A stretch of 64,000 bases of DNA from Thalassospira alkalitolerans (GTDB lineage Bacteria; Pseudomonadota; Alphaproteobacteria; Rhodospirillales; Thalassospiraceae). The notes below the pieces were generated by a model. That model did not search any database. It saw nothing but the letters and a program-made list of their open reading frames with translations, and was not told the DNA's origin. The position numbers and the translations under genes were made by a program. Every line of letters begins with the position of its first letter. Within the stretch, counting starts at the first letter, position 1. Positions 12,150-20,982 of the stretch are shown here, in pieces. Location: NCBI RefSeq assembly GCF_002115745.1, contig NZ_JFKB01000001.1, positions 496,001 through 560,000 of the forward strand. The letters run 5' to 3'.

Positions 12150-14069
12150 GTGGCAGACGAAGAACTAGAAGATACCGAGGCTGGTGGTAAGAACGCAGCC
12201 CAGGCAGCAATGCAGGAAATTGCGGAACGTGAACTGCGCATTATTATGCGCCGTCGCCGTCGCCGACGTTTGTTTCTTATTATGTTTTCCGCGGTGGTTG
12301 CCCTATCGGCGTTGTTGGCGATTGCGCTTTCAGTTCAGACCAATCTTGACTTCAGCCGCAATATGATCCGAAGCCCGGAAGTCCGGATTATGGGTTTTGA
12401 CGGGGCAACGCTTGAAATCGTTCAGGGACGTTACAGTCAGGATGTATCCCTGACCACGCTTCCGGAACGCATTCAGAACGTTTTTGTCGTTGCCGCTGAT
12501 CCCGATTTCTATGATCACCTTGGTGTCTCGAGCAGCGATTTTTTCCGCATTTTTGCTGGGGATGAACGTCCCGGTTCGACCATCACCATGAAGGTGGCGC
12601 GCAGCTTTTTCAAAACCCCCAAATTTGGTGCCGGGCGCCGTTTCCAGGAATTGCTGGTTGCTCTTTGGCTTGAATTTAAATTCACCAAGAAAACCATTTT
12701 GCGCAGCTATCTGGAGCGTAGCTATGTCGGGCGCGGTATTTTCGGGATCATGGCGGCGTCACGCATTTGGTATGGCAGTCCCGCGGAACGAATTACCCTG
12801 CATCAGGCCGCCGTTCTTGCCGCGGCTATGGGGGATCCAAAGAAATACGATCCCCTGCTTCATCCGCGTGAAGCGGCTAATGCGGCAAATGAAATCCTTT
12901 TGAATTTGGGGCGGTATAAGTTCATCGAATTGGATCGTGTTTCGGCCCTGACATTGGTCGAGCCCAAGTTGAATGTTCAATACAAAGAAGGCGTAATTTC
13001 AAATTACGTGATCGATATGGTGATGGACGAAGTCGCCGAACGGGTCGGCTATACCAGCCGCGATATCGAGGTGACCACCAGTATTGATCTGACGATCCAG
13101 CGTCTGGCACAGGATGTCGTGCGCGAGGTTGCCAATCTTCGGCTCAAACCCAAAGGTGCCGAACAGGTTGCCTTGCTTTCCATGAGTCCGGATGGCCGAA
13201 TTCGCGCCCTTGTTGGCGGTGCCGATTATACTCCGTTCCAGCCAAATCGTGCGTGGGATGTGCGTCACTATCCCGGTCGAATGATCAAGATGATCACCTA
13301 TTATTATGCGATGAATGAAAACAGCGACCCGGCACAATGGGTTCGTGATAATCGCATGGCTGTAGCGGGGTGGCGTCCGGTAAACCCGGATCACGAATAT
13401 CACGGGCAGATTTCCTTGCGCGAAGCCTTTGTTCGAGACGTTAATACTGTTCCGGTCAATCTGGCCGATCAGTTTGGATTGTTGAAGGTCAAGGATTACG
13501 CCAAGGCGATTGGCATTCAAAGTCCGCTTTCAAACGATATTCGGACCGTTGTCGGGCTTGATCCGGTGACTTTGGCCGATATTGCGTCGATTCACGCAAT
13601 TCCGCAAAATTCCGGGAAACCGGTTCAACGGAGCCTTGTGAACCGTGTTTCCTTTGTCGGAACCGGAATTCCGGTCTATCAGCGCGTCCAACAGCAGGTG
13701 GAAAAACGTCTTACCGATGAAGCAATTCAGGGGGCCTATACCCTGTTTTCCAGTGTGACGGATCCGCAACTTCGCCTTGATCGGCCGTTTGCTGGATACG
13801 GGACTCAGTCAACCGGTGCATCGGATGCCTGGTTTACGGGGTTCTCATCTGACCTGATTACGGTCGTTTGGGCCGGAAATGATGATAATCGTCGAATTCC
13901 ACTGGTGCGAGGGGATGTAGAACTTGCGTCTCTTTGGCGGTTATTTATGCTGGACGCACATGACGGATTGCCGATCCGTTCAATGATTCGTGCCTCGTCG
14001 CAACGCCGTCGCGAAAATGATGGTGTGACCGATATGTGGAAGCATGACTTGTTGAAGGAAGAGCAGTAA
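12150..14069 (+). CDS. Degenerate PBP1A paralogue, predicted catalytically inactive in both domains
   Basis: The 639-residue protein aligns nearly end to end with the active PBP1A encoded just downstream. It has an acidic/basic cytoplasmic tail (seven consecutive Arg, 34-40), one membrane anchor (about 41-62), a GT51 region (about 105-260) and a transpeptidase region (about 335-600). The catalytic positions are replaced. The GT glutamate is Ala116 (AADPDFYDHLG), the QQ of motif 2 is Met147-Lys148, the active-site serine of SxxK is Arg377 (PGRMIK), the serine of SxN is Asp430, and KTGT reads YGTQ (550-553). Fold residues such as GSTIT, ALWLEFKF, SDAWFTGF and WAGNDD remain, and there is no frameshift or stop. 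GTG start. Function is inferred as structural or regulatory; none is established. Confidence 0.88.
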   Translation: MADEELEDTEAGGKNAAQAAMQEIAERELRIIMRRRRRRRLFLIMFSAVVALSALLAIALSVQTNLDFSRNMIRSPEVRIMGFDGATLEIVQGRYSQDVSLTTLPERIQNVFVVAADPDFYDHLGVSSSDFFRIFAGDERPGSTITMKVARSFFKTPKFGAGRRFQELLVALWLEFKFTKKTILRSYLERSYVGRGIFGIMAASRIWYGSPAERITLHQAAVLAAAMGDPKKYDPLLHPREAANAANEILLNLGRYKFIELDRVSALTLVEPKLNVQYKEGVISNYVIDMVMDEVAERVGYTSRDIEVTTSIDLTIQRLAQDVVREVANLRLKPKGAEQVALLSMSPDGRIRALVGGADYTPFQPNRAWDVRHYPGRMIKMITYYYAMNENSDPAQWVRDNRMAVAGWRPVNPDHEYHGQISLREAFVRDVNTVPVNLADQFGLLKVKDYAKAIGIQSPLSNDIRTVVGLDPVTLADIASIHAIPQNSGKPVQRSLVNRVSFVGTGIPVYQRVQQQVEKRLTDEAIQGAYTLFSSVTDPQLRLDRPFAGYGTQSTGASDAWFTGFSSDLITVVWAGNDDNRRIPLVRGDVELASLWRLFMLDAHDGLPIRSMIRASSQRRRENDGVTDMWKHDLLKEEQ

Positions 14070-14207
14070 ACCGTCTTGTCATCAGGGGATGGGGTCTCCT
14101 GTAACGGTTGGGGCTTAATCATATAAATTTCAGTCGCAAAGGCTGAGCTGTGCAGATTTGAAGCCATTTTTTGCCTGTCAGGCGGTTGTATTGACAGGTA
14201 ATCATTC

Positions 14208-16271
14208 ATGGGCCCAAATCGGCGGCAAAATTCGATCAAAGGTACATTCGTGGCCCAAAGACCATTCAAAAGACAGCAAGCCGTTCGCAAAGGCAACACC
14301 GCGCCCCGCAAACGAAAGAAACGCGTTAATACCGGTAATGGTGGCGGTAACGGTAACGGTAACGGTGGATCGGGCATTTTCGCCAAGCTTGGCGTGATGA
14401 TCCCCGGGCCCGAGGCGATTATACGATTTGCCGTTATTCTTGGTATCTGGGGTCTTGTGATCGGTGGCGGTATTGTTGCTTATTACGGCTATGGATTGCC
14501 CGGCAAAATCAATTTTGAAGTTGCCAGTGAACGCAAACCATCCATTCGGGTGATCAGCGTCGATGGCGCTGTACTGGCGGCTTATGGTGATCGATATGGC
14601 AATCCGGTTGAAGTTGGCGATCTGCCCGATTATGTCGGTCAGGCTTTTGTGTCGATTGAAGATCGCCGGTTTTATGACCATTTCGGCATCGATGTATTGG
14701 GCATATTGCGGGCAACCTGGGTCAATCTGAGGTCGGGGGGCATTGCCGAAGGCGGCAGCACAATCACCCAACAATTGGCCAAGAACTTGTTTCTGTCACC
14801 CGAACGCAGTTTTGGTCGCAAGATCGAAGAAGTTCTTTTGGCAATCTGGTTGGAATTCAAATTCAACAAGCAGCAAATCCTTTCGCTTTATCTAAACCGT
14901 ATCTATTTCGGGGCGGGGATGTATGGCATTGATGCGGCATCACGACATTATTTCGATACCGATCCCCGGCGTCTGAACCTGTATGAGGCCGCGGTTCTTG
15001 CCGGGCTTCCCAAGGCACCAAGCCGCTATAATCCCTTGGTCGATCCCCGTGATTCGGCAAAGCGTGCGAATGTTGTTCTTGAAGCAATGGCGTCTAATGG
15101 CGTTATTTCATCTGCACGCGCCGAACGGGCAAAACAACCAACGGTAAGAACCGCCCGCCAGGTTAAAAGCGGCCCCGGTGTTCGGTATTTCACCGATTGG
15201 ATTCTTGATCGGGTGCGTGACTATGTTGGATATGTCGATGAAGATCTGTTGATTCAAACAACACTTGATTCCCGTCTTCAGGAAATGGCCGAATTTAACC
15301 TTGAACGTGCGCTTGAAAGCCCGCGCGCGCGGGAAAAACATGTCGGTCAGGCCGCATTGCTTGCCATGACACCCGATGGGGCCGTACGCGCCATGGTCGG
15401 GGGCCGGAACTATTTTGAAAGTCAGTATAACCGCGTGACCCAGGCCCGTCGTCAACCGGGTTCGGTCTTTAAGTTGTTTGTGTATCTTGCTGCCTTGGAC
15501 AAAGGCATTGGGTCAAATGACTGGATGCGCGATATTGCGATTTCGGTGAATGGCTGGGAACCGCGTAACTTTGATCGTAAACATCATGGAACCTTGTCGA
15601 TCCGCGATGCGGTGGCGACGTCGAACAATTCAATTGCGGTTCAGGTCGCAATGGAAGTCGGGTTGGATGCTGTGATTAAAAAAGCCCATGATATGGGTGT
15701 TTCAAGCCCGCTTGGTCGGGAGCCCAGTCTGGCACTTGGCACAAGCGAGGTTTCGATGCTTGATATGACGGGGGCCTATGCCATCGTTGCCAATGGCGGG
15801 TTTTCGGTGTTCCCCCATGCGATCCGCAAGATTACCGGTCGCGGTGGTGAAGTCATTTATGAACGCAGCGAAGAGTTTCCAGGGCGTCTTATGAACCCGC
15901 TGCATGCCGGCGAAATGAACAATATGTTAGCAGCCGTGATTGCCAAGGGAACCGGTCGAAATGCGATTATTGATCGGCCGGCGGCCGGAAAAACCGGAAC
16001 GACATCTGATTCCCGCGATGCCTGGTTTATCGGGTATACCGCGGAACTGGTCGCGGGTGTCTGGATGGGCAATGATGATGGCAGTCCGATGGATGAGGTA
16101 ACAGGGGGCGATTTGCCCGCCAAGCTTTGGCATGACTTCATGTTGCATGCCCATCAGAACCTGCCGGTGCGGTCTTTGGGTAAGGCGGCACTGGCGCGGT
16201 CGAAAAAAGCTGGTGAAGACGGCAGTTGGCGTGATTTCACATCTGGCTTTACGACGGGCAACAAAAAGTAA
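14208..16271 (+). CDS. Penicillin-binding protein 1A, bifunctional glycosyltransferase/transpeptidase
   Basis: A class A PBP of 687 residues that polymerises and cross-links peptidoglycan. The N-terminal tail is basic and then Gly/Asn-rich (44-55), followed by a membrane helix (about 72-95). The GT51 domain has catalytic Glu151 (IEDRRFYDHFGID), GGSTITQQLAKN (182-193) and RKIEE (204-208). The transpeptidase has Ser419/Lys422 (QPGSVFK), SNN (472-474) and KTGT (595-598), so all motifs are intact. It lies 138 bp after the degenerate paralogue and may share its transcript. A GTG at 14250 with AAAGG upstream is an alternative start that shortens the tail by 14 residues. Confidence 0.95.
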   Translation: MGPNRRQNSIKGTFVAQRPFKRQQAVRKGNTAPRKRKKRVNTGNGGGNGNGNGGSGIFAKLGVMIPGPEAIIRFAVILGIWGLVIGGGIVAYYGYGLPGKINFEVASERKPSIRVISVDGAVLAAYGDRYGNPVEVGDLPDYVGQAFVSIEDRRFYDHFGIDVLGILRATWVNLRSGGIAEGGSTITQQLAKNLFLSPERSFGRKIEEVLLAIWLEFKFNKQQILSLYLNRIYFGAGMYGIDAASRHYFDTDPRRLNLYEAAVLAGLPKAPSRYNPLVDPRDSAKRANVVLEAMASNGVISSARAERAKQPTVRTARQVKSGPGVRYFTDWILDRVRDYVGYVDEDLLIQTTLDSRLQEMAEFNLERALESPRAREKHVGQAALLAMTPDGAVRAMVGGRNYFESQYNRVTQARRQPGSVFKLFVYLAALDKGIGSNDWMRDIAISVNGWEPRNFDRKHHGTLSIRDAVATSNNSIAVQVAMEVGLDAVIKKAHDMGVSSPLGREPSLALGTSEVSMLDMTGAYAIVANGGFSVFPHAIRKITGRGGEVIYERSEEFPGRLMNPLHAGEMNNMLAAVIAKGTGRNAIIDRPAAGKTGTTSDSRDAWFIGYTAELVAGVWMGNDDGSPMDEVTGGDLPAKLWHDFMLHAHQNLPVRSLGKAALARSKKAGEDGSWRDFTSGFTTGNKK
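14335..14375 (+). repeat. GGTAAC hexanucleotide repeat within the PBP1A gene
   Basis: Three tandem GGTAAC units flanked by near copies (GGTAAT, GGTGGC, GGTGGA) encode the Gly-Asn stretch of the cytoplasmic tail. Unit length is a multiple of three, so slippage would change tail length and not the reading frame. Confidence 0.7.
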
Positions 16272-16346
16272 CAGCAGACTGGTTTTATCGTTTGCAATAC
16301 CATTGGGGGCCGGTGCAAATGCACTGGTCCCTGATGTGTGATGGCC

Positions 16347-16385
16347 AAAAAAATGGCCGGCATCCACATGGGAATTACCGGCCAT
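16347..16385 (-). terminator. Terminator of the tct–argE operon
   Basis: Read on the minus strand, an 8-bp stem ATGGCCGG / CCGGCCAT is followed by seven T. It lies 164 nt beyond the argE-family stop. A second hairpin (ATGCGCAGC / GCTGCGCAT, 16513-16537) is closer to the stop but has no T-run. Confidence 0.75.
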
Positions 16386-16548
16386 CAAGTTCGCAGTTTG
16401 CATGGCTTCGTCGGGGGAGACCGACAAAGCCGAGGGAGTTCTCACCTGTCGAATATCGCGATGGAATCAAGGGACTGGGTGCAATCTGTCCCTTGCATCG
16501 AAAGACATCCGCATGCGCAGCTTCAGGGGCTGCGCATCGGCGAGGTTA

Positions 16549-17727
16549 TCAGGCCGCTACAGCCTGATTGCTGAGCTTCTCAAGGAATCCAAGACATTCC
16601 TCGATCTGCGAAATTTCAATAAATTCATTGGCTTTATGGGCCTGTTTGATGCTGCCGGGGCCGCAAATGATGGACGGGATATTGCCCTGTTTTTCGAAAA
16701 TCCCGCCTTCAGAGCCATAGGAAACCTTGCCTGAAACTTCGGGGATGACATTGCGTACAAGTTCGAATGCCTCGGCATCGGTGCAATCACCCATCCCCGG
16801 ATAGGAAAAGATTTCTTCCCATTCAAAACCGGTTTCGGCCTCTTTGGCCTTCATTTCAGCATCAAGGGTTTTAAGGATTTTGTCTTTGATCCCGGCAAGC
16901 ACGGAACCGGCATCGTGATCTGGCAGGTGGCGGATTTCGAACGTAAATTCACAGAAATCCGGCGTGACATTGGTGGCGGTTCCGCCACCGATTGTGGTCG
17001 TGAGCATGGTGCTGTGCGGGACCGTGAAATCAGGGTCAAACGGACCGGTTTCTTCAAATTCACGGGCCAGGTCTGAAATCATTGCAATCGCACGTGCGGC
17101 ATATTCGATGGCATTAACGTGACGCGGGGCAAAGGATGAATGCCCTGCTGTGCCGGTCACGGAAACCCGCATCGAAAACTTGCCCTTTTGACCATTGATG
17201 ACCTTCATATCCGTCGGTTCGCCAATGACGGCAAGGCGCGGCGGCGTTTTAAGCGCGGCCAGATGATCGACCATCGAGCCGACGCCAAGGCAGCCGACTT
17301 CTTCGTCATAGGACAGGCACAGATGGAACGGGATCGCGAGATCGTGTTTCACCAATTCGGGCACCATCGCCAGTGCACAGGCTGCAAAAGCTTTCATGTC
17401 GGCCGATCCCCGGCCAAACAGTTTGCCGTCGCGTTCGGTCAGTTCAAACGCCGGGCTGATCCAGCTTTTTTCAAGGGCCGGAACAACATCGGTATGACCG
17501 GAAAGCGCAATGCCCGATACATCCTTAGGGCCAATGGTGGCCAAAAGGTTGGCTTTTTCGCCGGTTTCATCGTGGAAAAGCGTGCAATCGACTCCATATT
17601 GCGCCAGATAGTCGCGGACAAAATGGATCAGACCGAGATTCGAGTTCTTGCTGGTGGTGTCGAACGCTACAAGTTTACCAAGCAAATCAATGGCATTATG
17701 CAGGCGAGACATGTTGGGTTTGCTCAT
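16549..17727 (-). CDS. argE: Acetylornithine deacetylase-family (M20A) hydrolase
   Basis: 392 residues of the ArgE/DapE/M20 zinc hydrolase family. Visible metal or catalytic residues: His in SGHTDVV, the bridging Asp in RGSADMK, the Glu pair in YDEEVG, Glu/Asp region GEPTDM, and the C-terminal His in AHKANE. ArgE removes the acetyl group from N-acetylornithine in arginine synthesis. It is the last gene of a transporter operon, 29 bp after tctA, so it may instead (or also) deacylate an imported N-acyl amino acid; argD, argF and argG lie elsewhere in the window. An alternative start is five codons downstream. Confidence 0.85.
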   Translation of the reverse strand: MSKPNMSRLHNAIDLLGKLVAFDTTSKNSNLGLIHFVRDYLAQYGVDCTLFHDETGEKANLLATIGPKDVSGIALSGHTDVVPALEKSWISPAFELTERDGKLFGRGSADMKAFAACALAMVPELVKHDLAIPFHLCLSYDEEVGCLGVGSMVDHLAALKTPPRLAVIGEPTDMKVINGQKGKFSMRVSVTGTAGHSSFAPRHVNAIEYAARAIAMISDLAREFEETGPFDPDFTVPHSTMLTTTIGGGTATNVTPDFCEFTFEIRHLPDHDAGSVLAGIKDKILKTLDAEMKAKEAETGFEWEEIFSYPGMGDCTDAEAFELVRNVIPEVSGKVSYGSEGGIFEKQGNIPSIICGPGSIKQAHKANEFIEISQIEECLGFLEKLSNQAVAA

Positions 17728-17756
17728 TTTACTGTCGCTTCTCGTTTCTCGAATTA

Positions 17757-19256
17757 TCAGGCTGAAGGTGCCGCATCACGGGATTTTTCACGCCATTTCT
17801 GCCATTCGCGGCGGATGGTCAGCGCGATGAACAAAATGGTCAGGGCAAAGAACCCCCATGAAATCCAGGACTGGAAAAAGACGCTCAGATCGCCGCGTGA
17901 AATTGCCATCGACCGGCGCATATTGTCTTCGAACATCGGGCCCAGAATGAAGGCAATCAGGAACGGTGCCGCCGGGATGTTCAGGATCATCATGATGAAC
18001 CCGACAACCCCCATGACCAAAAGAACGGTCACGTCAAACGGGCTTGCACCAATTGAATAGATGCCAAAGACGCACAGGATCAGAATGCAGGGCAAAAGCA
18101 GTGTCTGGGGAATGCGCGATATCTTGGCAAAGGCACCTGCGGTCAGTTTGCCAGCAATAAACAGGAAGACCGAACTGAACAGGATGCCGATAAACAGGGA
18201 ATAAACCTCGCCGATGTTGTTCTGGAACAGAAGCGGACCCGGCGTCAGGCCGTGGATCATGAACGCGCCTAACATCACACCGGTAATCACATCACCCGGA
18301 ACACCAAGGGCCAAAAGCGGGATCATGGTCGCGCCACAACATCCGTTATTGGCCGATTCTGATGCGGCGATGCCTTCGAGTTCGCCCTCGCCGAATTTAT
18401 CACCGTTTTTCGATGTGCGACGCGCCTCGCTATAGGAAAAGAACGCCGCCGTTGATGGGCCGATACCCGGAATGGCACCCAGAATCACACCGATCACAGA
18501 ACCGCGCAGGATCGATTTCAGGCTGCCACGGAATTCGGCCATGGTCAGGCGGTTATCGCCAAGCTTCATGGCCGGATTGTTGTCTTCGGGGCGGAACACG
18601 ATCATTTTGATCAGTTCAGGCAAGGCAAATAAACCGATCAGAACCGGAACAACACCAAGGCCGGATTTCATGTCTTCGGTCACGGCAAAGCGGAACGATC
18701 CATACATATCTTCGCCGACAGTTGCCAAAAGCAAACCGACACAGGCCGAAATGATACCGAGTACAAGTGATCGGCCCGAAATACTGGCGACGATGGTGAG
18801 CGAAAACGCCATCAGCATGAAATATTCCGGCGGCCCAACCCGAAGCGCAAACATCGCCAGCGGCATCGCCAGGAAAAACAGCGAAATATTTGATATGAAA
18901 TCGCCGATGCAGCTTGAAACCAGCGCCATGTTAAGCGCCTTGCCGCCTTTGCCCTGCTGTGCCAGCGGATAACCATCCAAAACAGTACAGGCGGCCGATG
19001 CGGTGCCCGGTGTCTTGATCAGGATCGCTGAAATCGAACCGCCATAGGTCGATCCCTTGTAAAGGGCGACCAGCAACAGAATGCTGGTAACCGGCGGCAG
19101 ATAGAAGGTAAAGGGCAAGGCAAGGGTCACGGCCATGGTGCCGGTCATGCCTGGAATTGCACCGATAATCACACCACCCCAGATCCCGGCCGCCATGGCG
19201 ATGAAATTGGGCAGCGTTGCGACGGCTTCAAAGGCGTAAAGCAGTTCATTCCACAT
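17757..19256 (-). CDS. Tripartite tricarboxylate transporter permease, TctA family
   Basis: 499 residues with about twelve membrane segments. The glycine/proline-rich repeat that marks TctA is seen twice: GAIPGMTGTMAVTLALPF near the N-terminus and GAIPGIGPSTAAFF in the middle. It is the large permease of a binding-protein-dependent secondary transporter for carboxylates. Its partners TctB and TctC are directly upstream on the same strand, and argE-family hydrolase follows. Confidence 0.93.
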   Translation of the reverse strand: MWNELLYAFEAVATLPNFIAMAAGIWGGVIIGAIPGMTGTMAVTLALPFTFYLPPVTSILLLVALYKGSTYGGSISAILIKTPGTASAACTVLDGYPLAQQGKGGKALNMALVSSCIGDFISNISLFFLAMPLAMFALRVGPPEYFMLMAFSLTIVASISGRSLVLGIISACVGLLLATVGEDMYGSFRFAVTEDMKSGLGVVPVLIGLFALPELIKMIVFRPEDNNPAMKLGDNRLTMAEFRGSLKSILRGSVIGVILGAIPGIGPSTAAFFSYSEARRTSKNGDKFGEGELEGIAASESANNGCCGATMIPLLALGVPGDVITGVMLGAFMIHGLTPGPLLFQNNIGEVYSLFIGILFSSVFLFIAGKLTAGAFAKISRIPQTLLLPCILILCVFGIYSIGASPFDVTVLLVMGVVGFIMMILNIPAAPFLIAFILGPMFEDNMRRSMAISRGDLSVFFQSWISWGFFALTILFIALTIRREWQKWREKSRDAAPSA

Positions 19257-19273
19257 GAAGGGGCGCTTTCAAA

Positions 19274-19804
19274 TCAGATCAGGGTCATGAAATCGGCGGA
19301 AAGGGCCGAAAACAGATGGCCTTCGGGGAAAGGCGTGTGGGTGATATTGGTGAAAAGAAGATACAGCAGGATCGGAAACACGATGGTCAGTCCGATCATC
19401 CAGGTTTTGCGGCTATAATCGCCCGACATCAGGAACAAATAGGCCAAAAGTAAAATGGTTGCGGCGACAAATCCGATCGCCGGTATGGCATAGGTGAAAA
19501 CGGCAAAACCAATCAGAACCGCGCCAAAACGCACGATCAATTTGCGATTGCGGTAAAGCGTCTGACCAAAGGTGGTGACGGGTTCACCGCGGGCTTCGCG
19601 CATTTTTGGGATGGCAAAAATAATGGCAAGAATGCCCATGACCAGCCCGACACAGGTTACTACACGTGGCCACATATTGGGTGGCGGGGCAAATCCGGGA
19701 ATGAAAGACGGAACCTTCACATAGATCGGGATCAGTACGAACAGGACAAGGGCGAAGAGTGCCGTTGCGATCAGTCCGGTATAAAAATCGCGATTTGGCG
19801 TCAT
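19274..19804 (-). CDS. Tripartite tricarboxylate transporter small permease, TctB family
   Basis: 176 residues with four or five hydrophobic helices and little sequence conservation, as typical for TctB. It is identified mainly by its place between the binding protein and TctA (17 bp before TctA). The first helix follows TPNRDFYTGLIATALFA, and the pattern of helices matches the small membrane subunit. Confidence 0.85.
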   Translation of the reverse strand: MTPNRDFYTGLIATALFALVLFVLIPIYVKVPSFIPGFAPPPNMWPRVVTCVGLVMGILAIIFAIPKMREARGEPVTTFGQTLYRNRKLIVRFGAVLIGFAVFTYAIPAIGFVAATILLLAYLFLMSGDYSRKTWMIGLTIVFPILLYLLFTNITHTPFPEGHLFSALSADFMTLI

Positions 19805-19841
19805 GGTTCCGTCTCACATTCAGATGTTTATGGGGTGCGGT

Positions 19842-20831
19842 TTACTGAATGTAACCGAACTTTTTGGCCATGCCGTTATAAAGCTCGAACTGGCTTTTGA
19901 CGTAGGCGCTTGGTTCTTCGTCACCGATGACCGATACCGAGCCGCGCTTTTTGGCAAGGTCAAGCCAGGTTGCGTCCGTGGCAACTTTGCCAAGGATTTC
20001 GGTCCATTTGGCAACAACGTCTTCCGGAAGACCTTTTGGTGCGTAAAGACCGCTCCATCCGCCGACCTGACCGGCCAGTTTATAGCCAAGTTCTTTGGCG
20101 GTCGGGACATTCGGAAGGGCATCCATGCGTTTCGGGGCATAGATCATCAATGCACGCATTTTACCGGCTTCGATGTGGGGCATCAGGGAGCCAGCAGAAA
20201 TGGCGAGGAAGTCGACATGACCACCCAGAAGAGCTGCGGCAAGCGCGCTGCCGCCTTTGTATGGCACGAGGGTAGAAGCAGACAGCGGATCCATATCGGT
20301 GTCGGCCAGAAGGGCCTGAACCGTAAAGCCATCAATCGCAGTAGGACCGGATGCGGCATAGGTGGTCGCGCCATTGCTTGATTTGATCTTGGCGATCAGA
20401 TCGTCAATGGTCTGGATGTCTGATTCTGCGTTAACCGCAAGGATCATCGGAGTCGATTCGAGAATGCCGAGGAAGGTGTAATCATCCCAGCCAACCGGGC
20501 TATCGGTATAAACGGCCGGATAAAGAGCCATGCCAACGCGCGACAGCAGCAGGGTGTAACCATCGGGCTTTTGTTCGGTGACATAACGTGCACCGTTCAT
20601 GCCGCCATTGCCGGTCTTGTTTACAACGACGACTGGCTGGTCATCGGTGTAGTGACGCGCGGTTTCGGCCAATGCACGACCAGCCAGATCCGAGGCGCCA
20701 CCTGCGCCATAAGGTACGACAAGGGTGATGGCTTTTTCAGGATAATCAGCGGCCTGTGCGGCTGAAACAAGCGTCGTGGTTGCAAGAACTGCAGCCGCAA
20801 AAGTCGCGGCCTTTTTGAGCTGTCGAAACAT
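19842..20831 (-). CDS. Tripartite tricarboxylate transporter periplasmic binding protein (TctC/Bug family)
   Basis: 329 residues with a signal peptide (about 1-27, basic start, hydrophobic core, cut near AAQA-ADYP). The Bug-family ligand loop is seen: ITLVVPYGAGGASD, then GARYVTEQKPDGYTLL. It captures a carboxylate for TctAB. The start at 20831 is preceded by AGGGAG; upstream in-frame sequence lacks signal-peptide character. First gene of the operon tctC-tctB-tctA-argE, divergent from a LysR gene. Confidence 0.92.
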   Translation of the reverse strand: MFRQLKKAATFAAAVLATTTLVSAAQAADYPEKAITLVVPYGAGGASDLAGRALAETARHYTDDQPVVVVNKTGNGGMNGARYVTEQKPDGYTLLLSRVGMALYPAVYTDSPVGWDDYTFLGILESTPMILAVNAESDIQTIDDLIAKIKSSNGATTYAASGPTAIDGFTVQALLADTDMDPLSASTLVPYKGGSALAAALLGGHVDFLAISAGSLMPHIEAGKMRALMIYAPKRMDALPNVPTAKELGYKLAGQVGGWSGLYAPKGLPEDVVAKWTEILGKVATDATWLDLAKKRGSVSVIGDEEPSAYVKSQFELYNGMAKKFGYIQ

Positions 20832-20908
20832 TTTTATGTCTCCCTGGATAGTGGTGGCAGGATTGCCCAAGCTCACGGTTTTTATTTTGTATACATTCCA
20901 TCGCAAAC

Positions 20909-20946
20909 TATAACTCGTTACGCAAAAAATTAATTTCAGTATAACT
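20909..20946. promoter_or_regulatory. Putative LysR operator between tctC and its regulator
   Basis: TATAACT occurs twice as a direct repeat starting at 20909 and 20940, 31 bp (about three helical turns) apart, in the 151-bp divergent promoter region. The first copy overlaps the small palindrome TAAC-TC-GTTA. Binding by the adjacent LysR protein is inference. Confidence 0.4.
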
Positions 20947-20982
20947 GATTTGCATGCTGAGATATTTTGAGAGGATAGGCTG

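Noticed and set aside
14335..14375. Phase-variation switch in the PBP1A gene
   Set aside because: The repeat unit is six bases, so gain or loss of units keeps the frame.
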